DNA of 64,000 bases from Bursaphelenchus xylophilus (Eukaryota; Nematoda; Chromadorea; Rhabditida; Aphelenchoididae). The notes beneath the pieces were generated by a model. It was not told where the DNA came from and did no database searches. It saw nothing but the letters and a program-made list of their open reading frames with translations. The position numbers were made by a program, and so were the translations under genes. Of the stretch, positions 56,579-64,000 are shown piece after piece. Within the stretch, counting starts at the first letter, position 1. Each line of letters starts with the position of its first letter. The stretch spans positions 12,586,001 to 12,650,000 of the forward strand of contig CAJFCV020000004.1 of NCBI GenBank assembly GCA_904066235.2, written 5' to 3'.

Positions 56579-56779
56579 TTGTTTCTTTTCCTTCCGCCCA
56601 CCGCCACATTTTCGATCGTAATCAAGCTGATCTCAAGCCTCAAGTCCAAATCAGAACGTAGTCAAAAGTCTCAAAAGATGATTAAGAAATCAAGAAATTG
56701 GGAGGATGCGGCGGAGACGCGGGAAATGCCCGCATATTCCAATACAGATACGTCCAGATGGCGAGACGTTTATAAATGA
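56579..56779 (+). CDS. Open frame with possible coding character, unrecognised
   Basis: A 66-codon frame ends with SRNWEDAAETREMPAYSNTD followed by TSRWRDVYK before its stop. The second half is hydrophilic and not A/T-driven, unlike surrounding frames, so it could be a terminal exon. No acceptor of good quality and no partner exon were found. Confidence 0.2.
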   Translation: MFLFLPPTATFSIVIKLISSLKSKSERSQKSQKMIKKSRNWEDAAETREMPAYSNTDTSRWRDVYK

Positions 56780-58084
56780 TTGGATCCGTTTGATGGCCCG
56801 CCCAATAACGTAATTAAACCGAGGCTTCTCGGAAAACCTTGGCCATATTTTGAGGAGGACGAGGTTGATTTTTGATGAGATCTCGTGGTGCTAGAACTGT
56901 GAATATCGAAAAATAAGTAATATCTGGTCTTCCAACGTACGCCTTATTATGATCCAAAGCCCATTGTAAAACGGCTTAAGTCATGATGCTAAGGCATAAA
57001 ATCTCCTTGTTTGCCGTCGTTTTATATTTGGAATAACTCGGGCTCTCATCATAAAGCCCTCCATCGTGTTAACGGCACTAAAACTTTTATTTTATTATAC
57101 TGTTATATCCAAACAGATGTCGTTTTGATGTGTTCAGACGTTGCGTCGCCGAGTTTCCGGATTATAGACCAAGCGGGCTGGGAAACACGCGTTTTGATCA
57201 CAAGAGAAAATCGGCTTTTTTTGGTCCTTTAGAAGTGTTCTTTCGAGAATCTTCATGAGCCCAGGCCGTTGTTGACATTACAGTATCCCCACTTTCTTCT
57301 TTGTATTCAATATTACTTTATTCATGCAATAAACTTTAGTCCCTTTAATCTGCGTGCTAATGTATGCAAATCGGCGCTCATAACTTCCGCCGGCCTTTAC
57401 TTCCTTAGACTATACGACCATGGGCATTGTCTTCGAACGTCTTGGGGGAGCTGTCATTGGGAAGCGTTCCAATAAACCCGAACTCGGTTTTAATTATCCC
57501 TGTGGGAATTGGGACCACATCGCTCGAAAGCACCGTTTTCTTCGCTTTCTATTTACATTTTAGAAACGTCTACAGTAATGGCCCCCATGGCATTTTGATG
57601 ATAAAGCACTTGGGACACATGTCTCGCTTGTAGGATTGGAATTTTTACTGGCAGAATATAATAAGCAGTTCAAGACGTCTGGAGCGTTTCTTGTGGCGAT
57701 GATAGTTCCAACACGAATAACTGAAGCAAAAGGGATCATAACTTCGAAATATTTTGTATGCATTCCGCGACAAGGCTATATATTGGTTTTTGAGGACCTT
57801 ATTTATATCGCGTGCTAGAATCGTAGCCGATACTTAGAGGCTTTCCGGGCCAAAGTATTATATTGAAAATATAGAGACAGGGCTAAAGTAAAAAAATGTG
57901 AAGATCGTGAGCTTGGAGACGCACTATGCTATGCAGACACGGGATGCTTTCTATGCAAGATAAAATCGCTTGTGCTTGTTGACATGAGTCTTACGAATAC
58001 ATACTGCTTCTACTGAATTTGTTCTAAAAATTTTGTGGGTTTTCAATCTGCTTGTAATAGAAAAATCGCACGCGCAAACGCACT

Positions 58085-58200
58085 GATTTTCTTTGAATTT
58101 TATGTACATATAGCTTGTTAGTCGTCAAAGCTTTCATATCTGAAGTTATGCCAAGTTTCATCAAAATACGAGCGTCGCACTTCGAACGTTTCCTTTTCAA
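58085..58200. repeat. Right-end fragment of GTACCCC-family MITE
   Basis: GATTTTCTTTGAATTTTATG at the left and GCCAAGTTTCATCAAAATAC, GAGCGTCGCACTTCGAACG at the right match both family ends with a large internal deletion. Confidence 0.6.
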
Positions 58201-59429
58201 CCTGACGTTTCTCAAAATAAAATTCTGTCATTCCGAAAGTTTGCTTTACAATTTACACAAATAAACATCATTCATTACTCATTGTTTCTACGCAGCAGCC
58301 TCTTATATTATCCACCCACATCCCAGCGCATCCTCGGTTTGAATTCGGATTGCGTTTCACGTCTTAAATGTCATCACATTGTTTTTCTCATGCCCACATA
58401 GTCTGTGGTAAGATTTTATGATTCAGGCGCTGACACGCAATGGTTATTGTACTTGGCTCGAAGGAAGTGCAAAAACCGACTTCATACGTAAATAAGGCAG
58501 AGAATTTTAAGGTTTTAGTTGTTTCTATGAGGGTAGTTTTAAAGTCGTTGTCTATTTTTTATCCATGGAAGTACTTTATCGCAATGAAAGACGTGTAGAC
58601 AAGGGACCAAAAAATTTATTTGTAAAAGAAGGCCCTATTGTACTTTTTGGGGCTTCCGAAATTGTTCGCCGCAGACAGTTTCATTGATCTTTGTGCGATG
58701 TCCATGAACTGACCGGAGAGGAGTTTAACAGGCCGTTTCAATTTTTCGTCATTTAATTTTATCTTTTCCTCGTAGTTATCACTATACAGTACTTTTTATT
58801 TTCCTTGTAGTCATCATTATACAGACTTTTATTCCTTCGAGCATTTACTGGCGACCTCCGAGAATACCTAGAATCTTTATATAGGCTTAATCCTCAACTT
58901 CCGTGGAAGATTCTCACCTCTTCCGAAATTCAAATCCACTCGTAATCGTTAATTGAGGGTGGCTGACATAATCGTATTAATTCATCATGTAGTAGAAGCT
59001 TTATGAGTTTTAATGAAATTGCGGCGAATGTTTTAAGCTCAAGTTTTTGATACTGCTTTTTTGTTCTAAAATGTTGGAAACCAAATTAATGAAAAAGTTC
59101 TTTCAAGTGTCTACATAATTCATTTTCTACATAGCTCATTTCCATTTCCTGGTCTCCCAAATAATTGTTCTGGACCCTTCCGCACATTAGAATGCATTAG
59201 TTCCAAAATGCAAATAGTAAATTTCAAATTGGCCGAGTTTTAAGTTTCGGCCGACATTTTCTTCCAGGAAATGCCAGAAGCGAAATGGAGCGGGGATAAC
59301 TTGAGAAGGTCAAAACGCAACGTGATATATTAATTTATGCGGTTCTGTAGTTTCTGGAGGGCTGTCGAAATTTCCTGGTCTTTAACATGTACTATTAGGC
59401 CGTTTATGAAGTTGTTGGAGTGATCTAAT

Positions 59430-59500
59430 TTTTTAGCGACTTGCACTATGCAGAAAAATTCAGGGTGGCCTATTGCACGGTGCAAAAAGGATTGAGCCCG
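59430..59500. repeat. GCACTATGC-type dispersed repeat
   Basis: TTAGCGACTTGCACTATGCA, then GAAAAATTCAGGG and GCACGGTGCAAAAAGG resembles the motif order near 40329-40400. Confidence 0.4.
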
Positions 59501-60469
59501 AACTCTCACCCTTTTTCGAACTGACCCCCTTCCGAACTCTCACCCTTTTTGAACACTCCCCCTTATGTTGAAAATTGAAAAAATGAGGTGTCACATGTTA
59601 TACGATGGAAAATTTGTTCAAGTTGAGAAAAATTAGGCGGATCGACCTATCCCCTCCGGTGTGAACACAGAGTAACCACCTTGGCTAGCTGGTGAACCAA
59701 TTTTGCAACATTGAAACTAAATATTGGCCCTATAGCCGATCCACCCCGAAAGATTGTTTTCCTCGTGCATCACCAAATTTTTGGTTTCAAACTAGGCCTG
59801 TCTTTGAAAGCAGCGACTGGCATTGAAAGAGGGCGAAGCCGTGTCAAATATGTATGACGTTGCACGACATATTCTTAGTTATTTCTTGGAAACGAGTGCT
59901 TTTCGTGGAATTAGCCCGAAATGCAACATTTTGCACGTATGGTGTTACACTTGTCGTGGATGGAATATTAATTTTTTTGGGTGGAAAATTGAATTTTTAT
60001 GGAAAAATTTTGGCAAAAAGTCAAAAATTTCCACAAAAAAGAGAAAATTTTGATAATTTTTTCTAATTTTTTTTGCTCGCTGGTTTTATCCTCATCATTT
60101 TTTGGGCGCCTCCTCATGTGATACCCGATATCCTACAAGATTATGTGTTTGTTTTTTTTCTGCAGGGTGCACAATTTTTAATTAAGACCTTCCAAAAAAT
60201 TCATCAAAAAGGGCAAATCGCCGGACAAAACCGCCTTTGGCGGCATTCGAAATTGAGTTATTTCGATAATTATGGGAGACAATTGGTCGGAGGGGAGTTT
60301 CTGAACTTTTTGGAACGTCACAAATTTTTGAGCAAAAATTTTTGTCTAAAAATCGTAGGTTTGAAATGAAAAATATTAATATAGCCAGTGTGCCTTTGGT
60401 AACAATTTTTTTGGTCGAAATTTCTTGGGCCAACAGCTTTTAAGGCAACAATTTTAGATATTTCTTCTG

Positions 60470-60780
60470 GGAATGTTCTTTCGGGTCGACGACATTTCGG
60501 GCCAACATAAAATCGATCGATGCGGGGGTGGACACCCAAAAAAAGGTTGTAAGAAGTGTCTGCGAGTCCTGGCAAAGCCGTCGATAGTGGGTGAATTCCC
60601 GGCGAAGGCTTGGCGAAGTCTTGAAAGATGTCCAATTTTATCTTTTACTAACGCTAGTTTTCTTTATCCTGAGTCATTGAAACGCATAAAAGACCAAAAT
60701 TTTCTCTAGGTATTATTGATGTTAATTCATGTATTAAATTACCTCAAAATAGATGATAAACCAAGTATTTTAGCCTCCAC
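60470..60780. repeat. Dispersed GGCGAAGGCTTGGCGAAG repeat
   Basis: Blocks AAAATCGATCGATGCG, CGGCGAAGGCTTGGCGAAGT, ATGTCCAATTTTATCTTTTA, CTAACGCTAGTTTTCTTT and TTACCTCAAAATAGATGATA occur in the order also seen at 61555-61930 and, split by a MITE, at 19185-20010. Confidence 0.6.
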
Positions 60781-61554
60781 TTTTGAACGTGTTGAATTGT
60801 TTTGCAACGATTTTTTTGGGCCGCAATATATACTTTTTTCGATTTTTTGGCTTGCGATTTTTTTTCAGGCCACAATTTTTTGAGCCGTTTTTTTTCGGCC
60901 GCGGTTTTTTCTCTCACAATCTCCTCTATCCACTGCTTCTGCTACCCCGATTTTCTTTACCGTCATCTTTTTCTATCCCGGATTTATCATCGGCCCCGAG
61001 TTTTTGCCCTTTCGCCCTTCGCCGGAATATTTATGAGCGTTGGGAGGAATGTGGGGCGGCGCAGCCGCAGCGCTGGCATTGTTCCCAGTTGAACCTTCCC
61101 TTGTGAGTTGCCCCTTACTTTGTTCCACCTATACCGAGCCTAGAAACACAAGTTCACCCGTTTTTCTTCCGGCTCTCCCGGAAAAATTTGTGCGTCATTT
61201 CGCCATTACTTATAATTTTTCTCGTTTACACCCGATGGAATTAATTAAATCCGTCGGAATGGGTAAAGAAAAAAATTAGTTATATTCCTCAAGTCATCTT
61301 TTTTCCATTCTAAAAATATTTGGAATTTTCAGCTTTACATGATATTTTGCATTTTTTTATTTTGTTTTCTTTATAAAACAAAATGAAAATTCCGCTCAGC
61401 TGTTGGGACCAAATTAAAAAAAAATGTCAACTAGTTGCCAAAAACAGGAAATTTGCTTGCACAAGATTGCAAATTGGTCTTTTTGAAATTGATGGTAAAC
61501 AAAGGCTAGCTTTCTGTCGCAATATCCCTTTATTACGCGTTGTTCTTCGGTCAA

Positions 61555-61930
61555 ATGAGTCTGCGGACGCTCGGCGAAGGCTTGGCGGAGGCTTGGCGAA
61601 GACTTGCTACCTGTCCAATTTTTCTAATTTTTGCTTTTACTAACGCTAGTTTTCTTTTTTATTGTAAGAGTATGTGATTATTGTAAGAGTATGTGAATGA
61701 CCAAACGCGGCAAAAAAAAGAAGATCCGTAATTTTTATCTAGATATTATTGATGCGAGTACATGTGCGCCCCAAATAGGTGATAAGCTATCCTAGGATCC
61801 GATCAATCTTATTATTTCTACCAACCAAGCCTTCTCCTAGCCCACCCGTGCATACAACGACGAACTGACGCGGTCCATAATATGGCTGACGTGAACTGTC
61901 GCTGCCCCGAAAAGTCGTAGCGCCAAATTT
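61555..61930. repeat. Dispersed GGCGAAGGCTTGGCGAAG repeat, second copy
   Basis: CGGCGAAGGCTTGGCGGAGG, CTTTTACTAACGCTAGTTTT, AGATATTATTGATG, AATAGGTGATAAGCTATCCT and CCCGAAAAGTCGTAGCGCC are seen in order. The 12-bp unit GAGTATGTGA(AT) is duplicated at about 61670. Confidence 0.6.
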
Positions 61931-63409
61931 TCTCAGCTGTTTTAAGACTTTTTGGAATCTTTTTAAACAAAAAACTTTCATTGATCAGTTGAAAAGAAGA
62001 TGTTGACAATGTATATCACAATTATAATTTTAAGCCGCCTTCGAGCATCCGTTTTTCCCATCAACTTGTAATTTAAGCACATTAACCCTATGATTACAAC
62101 ATTCGCCTTTTACCTTCTGAGAATCACAAAGATGTCATGTTCTTGTGACTACAGAACCAACCTATTATTTTGATGTTTCCGCGGAATTGTGATTGCCCTT
62201 TTGCAATTTCGCCAAATTGTAGCAATACCCGAAAGTGACATTTTTCATCTTGTTATTTACGCGCTAAATCCCTTTTGTATGGTATCCACCTCCACTTGCC
62301 CGTCTCACAGGCTTACAACAGCCATTTGTAAGGCTTTGGCGGTGAAATTTCAGATAGAAATATGAGTCATTTTTGGTTCAATGGGTCCGAAAAAAATCCA
62401 TGTCGCTGGTCCCGTTTTATGACGCTACATTTTTATCTTTCTGTTATTGCAAAGAAACATGCCATGGCGTTGAGCTTTATGGGAATTCTTACAGATAGGA
62501 AAGGAATTTGGGCCGATTTGAATAGAATTTTTATAGCAAATGACAAAGCGATATGTTAAGCACGAGTATTCAAAATTTTACATGTGCAAGACAGGCACAG
62601 TCAGACTGCCAACAAGTAAAGCGTTTGAGTTTTTCGAACAGAATTGGACTGAACTCAAACTTCGCAAAAGTTAGTCGTATTTCCAAATGCAAATTTAGAT
62701 ATTCTCCGTGTTTGTATTATACATATTCTCATAAAGGATTTGCGAAATATCGGAATTGCTTGACAAATTCGAATACGCTAATCCTTGATGTGCACAATTG
62801 TTATTCCCCTAACACCCTTATGTTGGGACTGTCCAAAAGGCCAATGTAATATTCTCTGGTCTCTCAATATTAACAAGTTTATTTTCTATTTCTGCCTGTA
62901 ATTTAGTTGTTCGCAGAAGGGGAAAGGTCGTATTCATCATTAGCAGAAAATGACGCGTTTGCATAAAATTAGAAAACATTTGTTGCACCACTTATTGAAT
63001 TGAACATTTGAAACATAAGCCATGTTTCAAATGTTTACAGCTGATACTTTAGCAAAAAAATCAAATTTAGACATTGTAGCTTCTGTAGTTTCTTGAAATT
63101 TATGGTTTTTATTGTTAGTGTAATGACAAAAGAAGGAATTTAAATTTCAACAAAAGATCCAATTTTACACTTGAAGTGCTCAAAGCGCGACGCACGTCAA
63201 ACTGAGGAGTCCGGTGACCGGAATAGACTCTTCGCTATCGGTTTTCACACTTCGTCTTGATTTCGCAGAGAAAGAGAGAAAAAAGACACGCAAAAGGGTA
63301 CTCTCTCGTCCTAAAAAATCCCCATTTCTTCCCCGACAAAACTTTTTTTTCGCGTCTTTTTTTGGCAAATTGCCAATCCATTCTCCGGACTGTTTTAGAT
63401 TATCTCAGT

Positions 63410-63772
63410 TTGACGTGCGACGCTACGATTTTGATGAAAATTGGCATAAATTTAAAACCGTCGTGTGTCACTTTTTTTAGAGACACACAACGTATGCAAG
63501 GCTCCCAGTTTACACTTTGCAAAGACGACCAACATATTTAGGTCTAAATTTGGTAGAGATGCAACATTTTTTTGCAGAAAACTTAGGAGATAAATGTTTC
63601 CGCAAAAAACAATTTTTCTGCATGAGTGTGGCCACGATATGTCCAAATTTTCTCTGTGATTCCTGTCAGCAAAGCTCGAGCTAAAATTTTCACTAATCGA
63701 TTTGTGGCCCGCGCTCGACATGTGTGCAAAATTGAAATAAAATCTAAGCTTGGCACGTTGGGTCATTTCCCC
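63410..63772. repeat. Decayed GTACCCC-family MITE
   Basis: CGACGCTACGATTTTGATGA at the left, then AATGTTTCCGCAAAAAACAA, GTGTGGCCACGATATG, AAGCTCGAGCTAAAATTTTC and a degraded right end near TTGGGTCATTTCCCC. Confidence 0.6.
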
Positions 63773-64000
63773 ATAGTAAAAAAAAAGTAATTTGTTACAC
63801 TATTTGTTTAAAAAGGTGTAATTTCAAATGTTTACAGCTAAAATTCTAGTCTCAAAATTTCGTATAGATTTCGTAGCTGCCGATCCAAAGAACCCTTTGC
63901 ATGTTTAACGATTTCGTCACATTTTTTTTACATTTGTATATCTCACGTGTACAATTTTTTACACAAATTTAACATACATTTTTGTAAACACAGACATGCT

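Larger units (their letters stand above)
54593..64000. other. Long region without supported gene
   Basis: Right of the inverted duplication I find only repeats and short open frames. Copies of the GTACCCC MITE family (decayed), a dispersed GGCGAAGGCTTGGCGAAG repeat and a GCACTGTGC-type repeat are listed separately. A/T-rich frames around 59.8-61.2 kb are open only because of long T and A runs. Confidence 0.55.

Noticed and set aside
59823..61106. Cluster of plus-strand ORFs rich in Phe, Lys and Leu
   Set aside because: They are open because of long T and A runs, overlap one another in different frames and overlap a dispersed repeat.

Overview
The window is eukaryotic and almost certainly from a nematode. 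Genes are split by short introns with TTTTCAG-type acceptors. The gene set is typical of the phylum: a serpentine chemoreceptor of the Sra/Srab/Srb/Sre group, ShKT-domain secreted proteins, a bestrophin, a divergent Cys-loop receptor and a very large cadherin. Several short genes have a good 3' splice acceptor about 20 nt upstream of their ATG, as expected for spliced-leader trans-splicing. I cannot name the species. All exon borders were placed by eye from splice consensus, reading phase and family resemblance.

Layout. Positions 1-4556 are gene-poor and repeat-rich. 4557-6382 (+) is a Cys-loop ligand-gated channel and 6628-8456 (+) a bestrophin, close enough to be an operon. 8622-11246 (-) is a chemoreceptor with a 1 kb inverted-repeat element in its first intron. 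11247-16027 is MITE-rich. 16028-17808 (+) is mitochondrial enoyl reductase (MECR). 18062-20553 holds two small minus-strand ORFs among repeats. 22838-24253 (-) is a pepsin-fold protein without catalytic motifs. 25344-25790 (+) is a two-domain ShKT protein. 26316-40011 (-) is a 24-exon, about 2739-residue cadherin. 40012-47697 is non-coding and repeat-rich. 47698-48893 (+) is a four-domain ShKT protein with one domain per exon. 49098-51245 (-) and 52384-54496 (+) are two near-identical copies of an unrecognised secreted protein, arranged head to head in a large inverted duplication. 54593-64000 has no convincing gene.

The most unusual locus is that head-to-head pair. Each copy encodes a signal peptide, a seven-histidine run, Asp-Ser repeats, a long Ser-Gly dipeptide tract and a C-terminal half that reads as four divergent repeats. 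The arms are nearly identical, including introns and promoter-proximal DNA, but the Ser-Gly tracts have homogenised to different hexamers in each copy.

The second unusual theme is mobile DNA. Two elements (9879-10891 and 46983-47575) have about 127-bp terminal inverted repeats, TNA target duplications and an internal tRNA-like segment with A box, B box and T-run. They share a subterminal motif at exactly the same offset from the end, so they look like one family of inverted-repeat elements carrying a Pol III-type promoter. Three other MITE families are scattered through introns and intergenic DNA.
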